Positions 54,497 through 64,000 of a stretch of DNA of 64,000 nt are shown here, piece after piece. The notes under the pieces were generated by a model. The model was given only the letters and a program-made list of their open reading frames with translations. It was not told the DNA's origin and did not search any database. This DNA comes from Aradus depressus (lineage: Eukaryota > Arthropoda > Insecta > Hemiptera > Aradidae): the NCBI GenBank assembly GCA_963662175.1, contig OY759215.1:8607079-8671078 (forward strand), written 5' to 3'. Position 1 is the stretch's first letter. Each line of letters starts with the position of its first letter. The position numbers were made by a program, and so were the translations under genes.

Positions 54497-55160
54497 AATA
54501 TTCTTGTTTCTGCGACATTTTTGAAATTTTTCATTCACATGACATTAGACCATGGTGATCATTTCGGTGTAAATTTCCAAAAACTGATCTGTTTCAATTG
54601 ATAAAAGTGTACGAGTATATTTTTTTTTAGAAAATCTCAGTCTGAAGAATTAGACGATAATAATCCTTGTTGACAAGTCCAAGGTTATGGAGCTAAATAG
54701 GTACGTGGTGTGGCGGAGGGAGGGGCAGTTCCCCTCCAGATTGCCTGCCTCATCCTTTCAGCAGATGGACCTGTTTAACTGCATAGAGTCCGTATAAAAA
54801 ATAAATGTACATACACTTGACTTGTACCAAAATTTGTGTTTGCCAAGATTTAAAGAGATGCCTGGTAATTACGATTATTATATTAATTAATATTACCTTT
54901 AACAATTAGCAAGATGATTTCGTTACCAGCGAATTTATAAGTTGGTCGATCGGATACTTTTAATAATTACGGTCATTTGCTGTCTAAAATTGTATCCGTT
55001 TAAAACTAACTGAGTAAAGAAGAAGTTACTTGGAAGTGTTGTTCCTCATTGAAACAAGATGTTCTTTCTCCCTGGCTTTGTTTACTATTTTGATGGAATG
55101 TTTACGTGGAGTTTAAATATTTATGCTTAGAGATCGCAGAGCTTTCACTTTTTACCCTCA
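54492..55160. other. Unassigned sequence
   Basis: GGCGGAGGGAGGGGCAGTTCC (54714-54734) is G-rich. No gene. Confidence 0.4.
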
Positions 55161-55373
55161 TTTGAGCAGTTAATCCAAGTTAAGCCTAAAGTAGCGCCTA
55201 TTTGTGAAAATATTTGGTTATTAAGAGAGATTGTCTACCTTCTGGCTGTCATTAGCGACACTCTCGTTTCACGTTTGAGCAGTTAATCCAAGTTAAGCCT
55301 AAAGTAGCGCCTATCTGTGAAAATATTTGGTTATTAGGAGGATTGTCTACCTTCTGGCTGTTATTAGCGACAC
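55161..55373. repeat. Two-copy tandem duplication, period 113 bp
   Basis: TTTGAGCAGTTAATCCAAGT to GGCTGTCATTAGCGACAC (starting 55161) is repeated from 55274 with a few differences. The 113-codon minus frame at 55252-55593 crosses it without a motif. Confidence 0.85.
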
Positions 55374-55478
55374 TGTCTACCTCTGAACTACTAGCCACAT
55401 ATACTAAACGCAGATTGGACACAAATTGAGAATTTAATCTCTGGTTCCGAAAAAAAGTCAATATACGATAAATTTCGA

Positions 55479-56231
55479 TATATGAGGCGCCTAGTTTCAA
55501 AACCCGCCATTTCCATTTTTTGCTTATTTTTAATATTAATTCTATTATTAACAATTTGATGACGCAGTATACGGTGATGTTATTTTCTTTCAAAAACCTT
55601 TAAATCCTTGAAAAAATCAAGTTTGAAAAGTTAGTTTAGTTTTAAAGTCCGCCATCTCCTATTCAGCCAATCAAAACAACTCACTGAGGTTGCTTTGGAG
55701 CAGGTTTACTTAGGTCTGAATTACTCGTTTGCTTCGTCTTGTTTTCAATTTTGTAACAATTTTTTAATATTGTACAATTTCTTGAAGAAAGTCATCTTTG
55801 CTCAGTTTGAAAATTCAATGTTTTTATCTTTTTTTAACTGCTTTTTGGTTAAATTTTTTATTAGTTTAAAAAATTATTTTTTAAATTTAAATGTTTTTTG
55901 TTTATTTCAAAGCTGTTCCTAAGAAACTGCTAAAAAGTATAGTGGGATACTACTGGAACGATAGTGGAGTAAAGATGTCAGTTTCAGAACCCGCCATCTC
56001 CAGATCTAACTTTCAAAATCATCTAACTCCATAATAATCTCATTAATAACTTCATTATCGCATAAATCAACAAAGTGACATTTTTCTAGAATAATCTAGG
56101 AAGCAATAACTACAAGAAAAACGCAAATCAGCTGCTTAACCCATAATTTTTCGGTGCAATGGAGTTTTTCTTAATTTCCCAAATTTTTCTTTTTTGGAGA
56201 TGACGGGTTTTGAAACTAGGCGCCTCATATA
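55479..56231. mobile_element. MITE-like element with ~35-bp TIRs
   Basis: TATATGAGGCGCCTAGTTTC and AAAACCCGCCATTTCC at the left are inverted at the right as GATGACGGGTTTTGAAACTA and GGCGCCTCATATA. The ends lie in TA-rich text compatible with a TA target. GCCATCTCC phrases recur inside (55650, 55990). No transposase. Confidence 0.7.
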
Positions 56232-56505
56232 GTAGTTTGATATATGGAGGTCCAATTTCCCGTCATGATGAGAGAAACAAACAAACACAACAACTGATGA
56301 AACACTTATATGATGTTTGTTTAACTTGTATATATGCTAATATATGACACTCCCCAAGGTTGGTCATACTGTAGCAGGTCCCGAGACCAACGTCGTTTGA
56401 GACGACGTGGAGGATTTTCACGGTGACTGTGAGTACACACCTAGTGTGAGTATTAGAGATGGTTACTGAGATTCGATGAAACATTTAGTTGATATTCCAA
56501 TTCTG
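56232..56505 (-). other. Unidentified minus-strand frame
   Basis: A 73-codon frame (56263-56484) reads THTRCVLTVTVKILHVV and GLGTCYSMTNLGECHILAYI, better balanced than its neighbours. I cannot place it in a family and it may be chance. Confidence 0.2.
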
Positions 56506-56836
56506 AGGGCGCCGGTAGCTCAGTGGTATGCGTGCTTGCTTACTGAGTTCAATACCGCGGGTTCGAAACCCGGCTGAGGCCCTTAGTTTATTTTATCTGG
56601 GAAGTAAAATAAACTTAAGCACGCCGTCTTTCAGATGGGATGTTAAGCAATGGTCCCGAACTTCTACGATGACAGGTACTCGACAGACCCCTATCCTAGG
56701 AGAATAAAAATTTAGGGTAGGCCAAATTTAGGACTCCCACAGTAGAGTCGGGCCCATATCCACGAGAGTGATGAAAGAGCCTTTGGTAGTAGGCGATATG
56801 ACCTTAAAGCCCGGGCATTAGTCATAAAAACTAACT
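56506..56836 (+). mobile_element. SINE-1, full-length reference copy
   Basis: The tRNA-like head has A box TAGCTCAGTGG (56516-56526) and B box GGTTCGAAACC (56560-56570), the internal pol III promoter. The body carries TTTATTTTATCTGGGAAG, AATAAACTTAAGCACGCCG, a GTCCCGAAC..ACGATGACAGGTACTC block and GACTCCCACAGTAGAGTCGGG. It ends GGCGATATGACC...AAAACTAACTA. The family probably uses a LINE for retroposition. At least 12 complete or partial copies lie in this window. Confidence 0.9.
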
Positions 56837-56963
56837 AGACCTGATCTTTCAAATATTTTTGAAATTAATAAGAGAAAGCCTTAATTTAATTAAGTAATTT
56901 ACAGCTGTAAAAATTTCCCAAAACAATTTTCAGACTCGCCCATCAAATGTTAACGTGCAAGTT

Positions 56964-57222
56964 AGCGTGCTGGCTTACTGAGCTCAAGGCCCTTAGGTTC
57001 TTTATCTGGAAGGTAAATAAACCCTGAGCATGCCGTCCTTCGGATGGTACGTTAAGCAATTGTCCTGTACGATCTTAATACTCAAAGTACCTTACCCTAG
57101 GTGAGTAAACTTGCGTAGGCAAAATTTAGGATTCTCACAGTAGAGTCGGGCTCCCGTCCAGGTAGAAGATATGACCTCGTAGTTAAAGTCCGAGCACGAC
57201 TCACAATACCTAACTAACTAAT
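56964..57222 (+). mobile_element. SINE-1, head largely deleted
   Basis: It keeps GCGTGCTGGCTTACTGAGCTC from the head, jumps past the B box to CCCTTAGG, and has an AATACCTAACTAACTAA tail. Confidence 0.8.
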
Positions 57223-57644
57223 CAATACGACAATTAGCTCCGGTTGAACAGTTGAAAAAGAAAAATGAAAATAGGTTTGGGTTAATTAAAATGTTTCATT
57301 GACCCTCTGTCAAAAAAACAAAAAAAAAAAACAATGTGCACCAATAGTTCTCTCTTAGACAAATTATACTTGAGAGAGGAGGGAGTTTTTCAAAGCAATT
57401 TGTCACCTTTGCATCCGCCATTTTGTGTTGAGCATTTGAATAGGGGTTGAGGGCTCTTTCTTGAAAGGGGTTGGCAGTTATATTTTGAACAGACATTGGT
57501 ATTTTCCGAGTTGTCCAGCTCTGTGGGATCCCGGACTAGAGTGATCCCAACAGGATAATAGTGCTGCCTTGTTAGGCGACAATCTGTTATTTTCTTAGGT
57601 GTGACTTTCTATCCCCAATAAGAGACTGCTATTAAAAATTAAAA
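57223..57644. other. Unassigned sequence
   Basis: An A-run lies near 57320-57331. No gene; the minus frame at 57296-57496 has no motif. Confidence 0.4.
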
Positions 57645-57920
57645 AGTCTTGGGTGAATTACCGGCAATGTACTTCCCCAGAACGAATCAATCTATTAATC
57701 TTTCGCTACCCCTCCAAAAACAGTCTACGGTTTGTGCAAATATTCAATAGTTGACTTATATAGGGGCTCCTAAATTCTCATATTAAATTTTGTATCGATA
57801 AATTCATTACATCGACAGTTATTAAGGCTTTTGAATTGAGCCAGCTCCCCTGAACCCCTTCCTTTCGGCCGATATCGCTGAAATTTGACAAGTTATTGGG
57901 GTTTGACTTGGGGGAAGTAA
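57645..57920 (+). repeat. Family R left half
   Basis: The left end GGCAATGTACTTCCCCAGAA and one module with TGAACCCCTTCCTTTCGGCC are readable. It ends near 57920, where a GGGGGAAGTAACATTAAC may be a deleted right terminus. Confidence 0.6.
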
Positions 57921-58045
57921 CATTAACAGGAAATTCAGGAACAGGAACGGTGATTAACATGTTATTTCAACAGTTCAAGTACATAACCTGTTAAAATGTA
58001 TGTTTTTTTTAAATATTGTCTATTTCACAAAATATAATAATCTCA

Positions 58046-58320
58046 TAGTGGGTTCGAATCCGGTCGAGGCCCTTAGGTTTTTTATTTGAGAGGTGAAAAG
58101 GCTTGATTATTGATATTGTCAAACGATGATCCCAAACCTGTGCGATATCAGGTTCTCATTAAAGACTCCTACCCTAAGAGAATAAACCCAGGTAGGCAAA
58201 ATTTAGGACTCCCACAGTAGAGTCGGGCTCATGACCAACAGAGCGACAAAAGGGCGCTCTGGTAGTAGGCGATATGACCTCGTAGTTGAAGCCCGAACAT
58301 GAGTCACAATAACTAACTAT
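58046..58320 (+). mobile_element. SINE-1, truncated within the head
   Basis: It starts at the B box (GTGGGTTCGAATCCGGTCGA), has a complete body and ends AATAACTAACTATAA. Confidence 0.85.
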
Positions 58321-59024
58321 AATATATAGTAGCATTACAGAAAGTAATATATATATATAGGTATATTATATTTTATGTAATAGACAATATTTAAAAAAAC
58401 ACGTTTCTTTATTTTTATTTAGTGTTTCACTATATCTCTGCAGAACATGTTAAGTACCAAAACCTGTTAATCTCCTTTCCTGCCACTTTCAGAGACAGGC
58501 CATCAAAATATGTATTTAAAAAACTGTTCTGTTACCGAGGACAAGCAAACAGTTATTCTGCTGCTTGCTATATTTCCTCTGTTTTATTATATATATATAT
58601 ATATATATTTTTTTTTTTTTATATGAGAGAGAGTGAAGAAACTGCTTTCAAAATCCGAACGAATTAGTTTGTAAATATGACGTTTATTTTTTGTTTCTTT
58701 TCTCTTTTGCTACTTAACATATTATTTTTGACAGCATGTTAGATTGCATTTTTACTGCTCTCAAAATATTTTATAAATACTGTAATTTAATTTGAATTGT
58801 TCATCATTTTCAAAATGCTTACTTTTAAAAATAGTTACTTATAAAGTTTATATTTTTAAGCATTTTGGAAGGTTACATTTCTCATATAGTTCTTTAAAAC
58901 AATAAAACCTACTAAGAAAGACAATAATTGTACTTACTCGTAATACTAGCTTATCTAAATTTATGAAAATAAAATGGTACAATGTTTGGAAAGATGACAA
59001 TAATAATTTTATTTTTATTATAAT
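58321..59024. other. AT-rich sequence with (TA)n runs
   Basis: TA microsatellites lie near 58348-58358 and 58588-58608, followed by poly(T). No gene. The frame at 58422-58667 crosses the microsatellite. Confidence 0.45.
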
Positions 59025-59620
59025 TAAATAGGGTGCACCTTGCTATAAAGCAACATGACCCCGTCTAAAGTGGGGAGAGGAGCTCGAGATCAAGGGTCAC
59101 TGAAGGACTGGGACGGCCCTTCGGCAGGACAATGTGCGCCGATCGGGTCCAAGTATGTTACAATGGCTGTTTCTGTACCCGCTAGGAGCCCTAGGATCGG
59201 CTGAACACTGGGTAATCAGTTTCCATCAACAGCTGCTGTAGATCCAAGTCCCAAATACGATCCTGTCCCGTGAATCAACTCCACCCCAGCTTGGTCGTAT
59301 AGCGGACATGTTATGTAGTCTCAAGTCGAAATGACCTGATAATATATGGGTCATCAAATGATCAAGCTGTACCCGTCTAGAGTCGAGACATATCCTGACG
59401 TTGAGGAAGTATGTGTACGTCTTTTGGCCATTCGTGCATCTTGACCAACAATGTTGCCATTTTTCCTCTATTCAATTCAGGACCATGTCCTCGCAACGCT
59501 CTGGTCAGGAATGTCCGCGCACCTCTTCCTCCTGGGCTAGGCGTTAAAGCTCATCTATATCTGCTTCTAAAGGCATGTTGCGTCTCGAGAAGTACGATGC
59601 GATAGGGCGTTGAAAGTAGC
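59025..59620 (-). pseudogene. LINE-B 3' fragment
   Basis: The minus strand encodes HMLTHILSGHFD-like text after a DVHTYFLNVRICLDSR-like block, then the SAIRPSWGG-type remnant of the CPLYDQARV segment. It ends in the UTR CTTTAGACGGGGTCATGTTG, CTTTATAGCAAGGTGCACCC. Several frame breaks are present. It shares the region of the 42 kb copy and extends further 5'. Confidence 0.65.
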
Positions 59621-59633
59621 CATAGTCTTTTCA

Positions 59634-59815
59634 TTTCCACTATAATAACTATTATTATATTTCCACTATAATAACTATTATTATATTTCCACTATAATAA
59701 CTATTATTATATTTCCACTATAATAACTATTATTATATTTCCACTATAATAACTATTATTATATTTCCACTATAATAACTATTATTATATTTCCACTATA
59801 ATAACTATTATTATA
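59634..59815. repeat. Perfect 7 x 26-bp tandem array
   Basis: TTTCCACTATAATAACTATT + ATTATA is repeated exactly seven times with no difference seen. It begins 14 bp beyond the LINE-B fragment and may reflect recent slippage or replication expansion. Confidence 0.93.
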
Positions 59816-59989
59816 GGAATCAAAACATATACAAATAAAGTGGAAAATAAATAAAAGCAAAGAACTTGTTTAACATATATATTGTCTAATTCCACAAACG
59901 TCTATCTCAGGCTATCTGAGAGGAAGGTTCTATATTCTGTGCATCTCTCAGCATCTGTTTTCAAATCAAGTTATTATTTTTTTTATCTT

Positions 59990-60360
59990 TAAAGGAGGGT
60001 GCCTTGCTATGAGCAATATCAGCCTGTCTGAAGTGGGGACAAGAGCTTGGGATCAAGGGGTTACAGAGGGAGCAGAAACAGGCACGAACAGTTCGGGTTG
60101 TTCTTCCTCTTAAAGAAGAACAGCTTAGATTTAGAGTCACTATGACCTGATAATATTTGAAACATCCAGTGATCAGTCTGTACCTACGTAGAGTCGAGGC
60201 GTAGCCGGATGTCCGGGAAGTATGCGTATGTCTTTTGGACGTCCGTGCATCTTATTGCCATTTTTCCACTATCCAACTCCGGACGATCACTTCGCAACGC
60301 TCTGTTCTGGACAGCCCACGCATCTCTTCTTCCAGGGCTAGGCATAAGGGCGCATCAAGT
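59990..60360 (-). pseudogene. LINE-B 3' fragment with finger deleted
   Basis: The minus strand encodes VQKTYAYFPDIRLRLDS, HWMFQILSGHSDSKSKLFFF and KRKNNPNCSC, and then jumps to the UTR (CTTGTCCCCACTTCAGACAG, GCTGATATTGCTCATAGCAA). It clearly parallels 42018-42427. Confidence 0.65.
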
Positions 60361-60489
60361 TATTAATTTTTTTCTTCAAGTTACATTCATCTTTTTATTT
60401 TTTATTTTTTTTCTAAACACTGACTTTTCTGTTTCTGTTTTATTTATTTTTTGTCTTCGATCAGTTTGTTTTTCATTGATAAGGGATGA

Positions 60490-60587
60490 TATCCTGTGAG
60501 AGAAGACGTGGAGCCGCCACCACTAACAGAATGTACCCCACCTGGAACGACTGCCCGAGTCATCCTGCGACCTGCGGGCTGAGCCAT
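60490..60587 (-). CDS. Candidate small coding exon, unknown
   Basis: From an ATG at 60587 the minus strand reads MAQPAGRRMTRAVVPGGVHS and GGGSTSSLTG in GC-rich sequence that contrasts with its flanks. Possible donor GT sites (CAG|GTGGGG, CAG|GATAT-like) exist but none is decisive. No homolog is recognised. It could equally be a relic of an element ORF. Confidence 0.2.
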
Positions 60588-60599
60588 GGAAGAAATTGG

Positions 60600-61067
60600 G
60601 ATCCACTGGACAAATATTATTGAAACCACCGATTCTTTTACTTACAAAACTACAAAAAGTACTGGAGAAATATTGCAAAGAATGAGCCGTCACACGTATT
60701 TTCTTAAACCCATTTCGAAATAAAATATTACTGATGCCAGAACAGGCACCCGATCCGATATAGTTTATTCATAAATATAATCCGATACTGATATATGATC
60801 CAATATGAAATATTCATGATAATTAGCCGATATAAAAATTAATCCGTTCCCTTTTTTCCGTTGTTATTAACTTTGATTTTAATAATTTCACTTCAAGTTC
60901 AACTGAAGTCTAATTGTGGCTTACTAACTTCACTACAGTGTGGAAATCTTTATTCTTCTTCTCCCGATAGGACACACTTAATGATCCGGCCACTTCAAAA
61001 GAAAATTTGTAGAAAGAGAGGAGAAAACTCACAACTGTCATAAATAATCAGTCGAATATTTAGTTAA
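60600..61067. other. Unassigned sequence
   Basis: Short direct repeats of GATATA..CCGATA type lie near 60760-60840. No gene. Confidence 0.4.
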
Positions 61068-61371
61068 TTAGTTATTGTGAGTCATGCCTGGGCTTTAGCT
61101 TCTTCGAGGTCTTATCGCCTACTACCAGAGCGCTCTTTCGTCACTCTGGTGGCTATGAGCCGGATTCTACTATCTTTAACGGGGTCTTTAACGAGTACCT
61201 ACCTGACATCATACAGTCTCGGGACCATCGCTTAACGACCTTTCCGAAGGACGGCATGCTTAAGTTTATTTTATCTCCCAGAAAAAATAAACTAAGGACC
61301 TGAGCCGGGTTTCGAAATAGCGATCTTGAGCTCAGTAAGCAAGCACTCATACCACTGAGCTACAGGCGTTC
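61068..61371 (-). mobile_element. SINE-1, near full length
   Basis: The head is at the right (GCCTGTAGCTCAGTGGTATG on the minus strand, B box damaged), and the tail at the left has ACTCACAATAACTAATTAACTA. Confidence 0.85.
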
Positions 61372-61548
61372 TCTCGAATACATATAATACTAGTCAAAAA
61401 GAAGCAACATTACTTCCCTACATTTTAAAAAGTTAATTCACAAAAAAAAAAAAATTGAAAACTGGGTCAAATAAATACAGATTTAGTTACTTATTAACTG
61501 GCCACTGTACACAAACTAAATCCATAAACACCTGTCTGACTAACTCTA

Positions 61549-61708
61549 AGTTCCTTTTTTCCAGCATTTCTTGCAGAGGTGTCATTTCAATATTTGATAA
61601 TATTTAGGGAAACTTATATGAACCAACTTCGTTCAATGTGACATGAAGAAGGAACGTTAATATTTGAAAAGATACCTCTGCAAGATATGACAGAAAAAAA
61701 GGAACCTA
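61549..61708. mobile_element. Foldback with ~50-bp arms
   Basis: GTTCCTTTTTTCCAGCATTT and CTTGCAGAGGTGTCATTTC at the left pair with GATACCTCTGCAAGATATGA and CAGAAAAAAAGGAAC at the right, around a ~60 bp loop. Mismatches are scattered. No ORF and no family relatives in the window. Confidence 0.7.
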
Positions 61709-62079
61709 CAATCATCCCAGAGCTAGCCATTAGACACCCATTGACTGAGTCTCTCATCCAGTCTCTAATCCGTTATATATTTATATAGGATTTACTAAAA
61801 CCCAAAAGATTACATGGTTTATGATTCGTCAGATTTAAACTGAACTGGGAATGTATGGAAATTCTGCAAGTTATAAATTGATCTAAAATAATTTTTTTAA
61901 TGAATAATAATATTGAAATAACTTTAAAACATTAAGAAAACTACTTTTAAACACAAAACGACCTCAACACTTTTTATACATAATGAGTAATCATTTTGTT
62001 AAATACACAATCATTATTTCATGAATACCACAAAAATTTTAGTTTATCATGTTAGAATTTAGAAATTTTAATTTTACTT
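61709..62079. other. Unassigned AT-rich sequence
   Basis: No gene or family match. Confidence 0.4.
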
Positions 62080-62300
62080 ACGTACTTTATACGTTTTGAC
62101 CATTTTCGCGATGATGTCTGTCTGTGATAAGAAAGTTGTGAGCGCTCTAACGCAGAAACTATTGTAGCTATGGACTTGAAATTTGGAATGAAAACGGAAA
62201 TTACGACCACTTTAGTTCCTGTAAGTAGGCACATTCTACAAGAAGCCACTTATAGTAACTATAGCTCATTTGAGTAACGACATAAGTCCCACTTTTGACG
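62080..62300 (+). repeat. Family R4 module
   Basis: ACGTTTTGACCATTTTCGCG, ATGATGTCTGTCTGTGATAA and CTATTGTAGCTATGGACTTG represent the clearest copy of the R4 core. Confidence 0.5.
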
Positions 62301-62639
62301 AAATTCGGTTTATTGCATTTTTTGGTAGGTAATGGGTAAATACACAACCTCAGGAGAAACGACACTAGTCCCACCACTCCCTCCTCTCTAATCAAGGTGG
62401 CAAAAATACAGTTCATTCTAGAAACAGCACAAGTCCATGACTTATGATGTTTCTCAAATGATCAGAGCAATTTCGGACATGCGCTTGATTTAATTCCAAA
62501 ATTAAAGAAGCAGGTTCTCGGATGTGCGTGCTTCGCGTCTCAGTTCCCTAAATCAGAGTAAATTACTCGGCCGTGTATTGTGACATTTATAACTATGTGC
62601 GGCACTTGAGGTCCACGGTCCATATTGATTTTAAGCCCA

Positions 62640-62705
62640 TGCGGTCGATTGGTTTCGGAGGGAGAGCTCAATTTGCGGTGGGATGTGCATTACCGGTGAC
62701 TCACA
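62640..62705 (-). repeat. Degenerate family R left tip
   Basis: CGGTCGATTGGTTTCGGAGG and GTGCATTACCGGTGACTCAC correspond to the inverted left end of family R. The 61-codon frame over it is accidental. Confidence 0.4.
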
Positions 62706-62759
62706 GTAGAGTTATTAATAATTATTTTTTAAATCACATAATTCAATTTCCCATCTAGC

Positions 62760-63679
62760 AAAGACCAATGATGAAGTAGGAGCTATAAGCATTGACTATA
62801 TGCAAAATTTACAACTACCTGTTATTCCGGCGCAGGAGACTTTATTTAAGACAGTTAACAGTCAATGTCTTTTGCATACATAATCTTAAAGATGAAACCT
62901 CCACCATTTTCCTTTATCATCAAGGTGTTGGATCAAAAGGTCCAAATTAAGTAACATCTTTTGTAATTGATTATGTAACAGAAATGCAGGGCGTGAAATA
63001 CATCCATGTATTTTCTGACGGCTGTGGAGCACAAAACAAAAATAACGTGTTTGTTAGAGCATTTTCAGCTCTCGTTTCATTAGGAACGTTCCACACTGTT
63101 GATCAGTATTTCCCGATAAGAGGACACTCATTCCTACCCTGCGACAGGGATTTCGCTTTGATAAAAAAGAAAATCAATTCGCGAGATAGGATTTACACGC
63201 TCAGACAAATTGCCAAACTAATATTATCATGCAGTGAAAAGAGAAAGTTTTTTGTATCTCTAGTCACATCAGAACAGATATTAGATTATAAGGGATGGTG
63301 GAAAGATTTTTATAGGCAGAAAATACTTTCAATTGAATCTAAAGGAAAAAGGGTTGCTAAAAGTAGCAAGGTAAGCTTTGCAGTATCGAAATTCATGCAT
63401 TTTCAACATAATAAAAACAACCAAGGTACTGTAGTGGGACGCTTCTTTATAGGAGGACTAATAAGACATTCTTTTCCTATTAAAGCACGACTAGGAGAAA
63501 TTATCACAATGCCCCTAAATCCCGCTTACTCAGATGGGAAAATTCCAATAAATACCAAAAAAATGGATGATATTAAAAAACTAAAATGTTATTTGCCACA
63601 AAACAATGTTGTAAAAAAGTTTTACCAAGAAATATTTGGCTGGCCAACATGTGAAGGCTCTGAAGAAGCCAACGAATGA
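62760..63679 (+). pseudogene. DUF7869-type transposable-element gene, C-terminal part, with two upstream breaks
   Basis: The intact frame (ATG 62984 to TGA 63679, 231 codons) encodes VKYIHVFSDGCGAQNKNNVF, YFPIRGHSFLPCDRDFALIK and RDRIYTLRQIAKLI. The SDGC..QN.N and FP.RGHS.LP.DRDF motifs characterise a repetitive arthropod/cnidarian protein family (DUF7869-like), probably an RNase-H-fold transposase relative. Upstream, 62761-62880 encodes DEVGAISIDYMQNLQLPVIP; after a frameshift, KDETSTIFLYHQGVGSKGPN; then a stop (TAA at 62949) and VTSFVIDYVTEM, all expected parts of the same domain. TTCAATTTCCCATCTAG just before 62759 looks like a splice acceptor, so this may be a last exon. Function of the family is inferred, not shown. 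Confidence 0.7.
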
Positions 63680-64000
63680 AATATTTTCAATTTCATTATC
63701 TTTTAATACAATGTACCTACTGTGTACATTAATTTCTTTTAAAAATTATTTTTTTGTGTACATTTTTAAAACATTTTGACAAAAGTTTTTGTTATTTTAT
63801 CATTTTGAGGTGTGGGGATAACTTTTTTTACTTTCTGTAACATTCTTTTAATATAATAAATAATTTTAACAATAAAATGTTCAATTTTTAATGAATTAAC
63901 TCTTTGAAATAATGAAAAAATGTCATTGATTTGAGAAACAGCATAAGTCAAGCAAATTTAAATTCAAATTCTGGCCAATCTGAAAGGTCTAGTCCTTCAA
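63680..64000. other. 3' flank of the DUF7869-type gene
   Basis: AT-rich, with AATAAA signals at 63870-63880 and T-rich runs. No terminal inverted repeat could be assigned within the window. Confidence 0.4.

Noticed and set aside
55252..55593. 113-codon minus-strand frame
   Set aside because: It crosses a tandem duplication and a MITE end, with no motif or codon bias.
56516..56570. Possible functional tRNA gene
   Set aside because: A and B boxes are present but the flanking acceptor and anticodon arms do not form a normal tRNA, and the head is followed by the SINE-1 body in many copies.

Overview
The window is AT-rich eukaryotic DNA that reads as a transposon graveyard. I found no confident host gene and no true tRNA or rRNA gene. 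The mixture of Jockey-like LINEs, mariner, piggyBac, pogo-type MITEs, Penelope-like relics, a Helitron, two tRNA-derived SINE families and a DUF7869-type element gene fits an arthropod, most likely an insect; a hemipteran is possible but unproven. Nothing prokaryotic (operons, Shine-Dalgarno sites, CRISPR) is present. Most open frames of 60-100 codons are chance frames in repeats.

Family names used below (mine): LINE-A, Jockey-like non-LTR element, many broken copies; LINE-B, non-LTR element with a CSC..H..C finger (42 kb, 59-60 kb); LINE-C, non-LTR element with a CSLC..H..C finger (2.2 kb, 50 kb); LINE-D, the 5'-truncated non-LTR copy at 33.5-39.3 kb; SINE-1, tRNA-derived, about 330 bp, ending in TAAC/CCTAA-type repeats; SINE-2, tRNA-derived, about 200 bp, ending in poly(A); family R, a very abundant repeat whose ends carry TACTTCCCCAG / CTGGGGAAGTA and whose body holds roughly 125-130 bp internal repeats; family R4, a dispersed module around a TTTTGACCATTTTCGC-like core.

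Layout. 0-15 kb: LINE-A pieces on both strands, SINEs, family R copies, a Penelope-like RT relic, hairpins and one orphan GC-rich exon-like frame at 5.6 kb. 15.5-22.5 kb: a complete, very young LTR retrotransposon with 1.5 kb LTRs differing by one base, a 4-bp target duplication and only a coiled-coil gag-like frame. 22.5-23.5 kb: a broken mariner. 24-33 kb: SINEs, family R, LINE tails and a perfect 4 x 67 bp array. 33.45-39.36 kb: LINE-D with a 16-bp target duplication, split by a 4.55 kb Helitron that carries about 22 units of a ~143 bp minisatellite, a second 33/66 bp array and a later retroinsertion. 39.9-50.6 kb: SINE-2, family R, LINE-B, a TIR element with 14-bp direct repeats, a hAT remnant, and LINE-A split by LINE-C, which is itself split by a pogo-like MITE. 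50.9-56.2 kb: a broken element-associated conserved gene, a Helitron end, an internally deleted piggyBac, a second pogo-like MITE and another MITE. 56.5-64 kb: four SINE-1 copies, two LINE-B ends around a perfect 7 x 26 bp array, a 50-bp-arm foldback and a DUF7869-type coding remnant.

The elements do not form a pathway. The main information is the nesting order, target duplications and empty sites, which give relative ages. The most notable objects are the gag-only LTR element and the Helitron-in-LINE with its higher-order repeat array.
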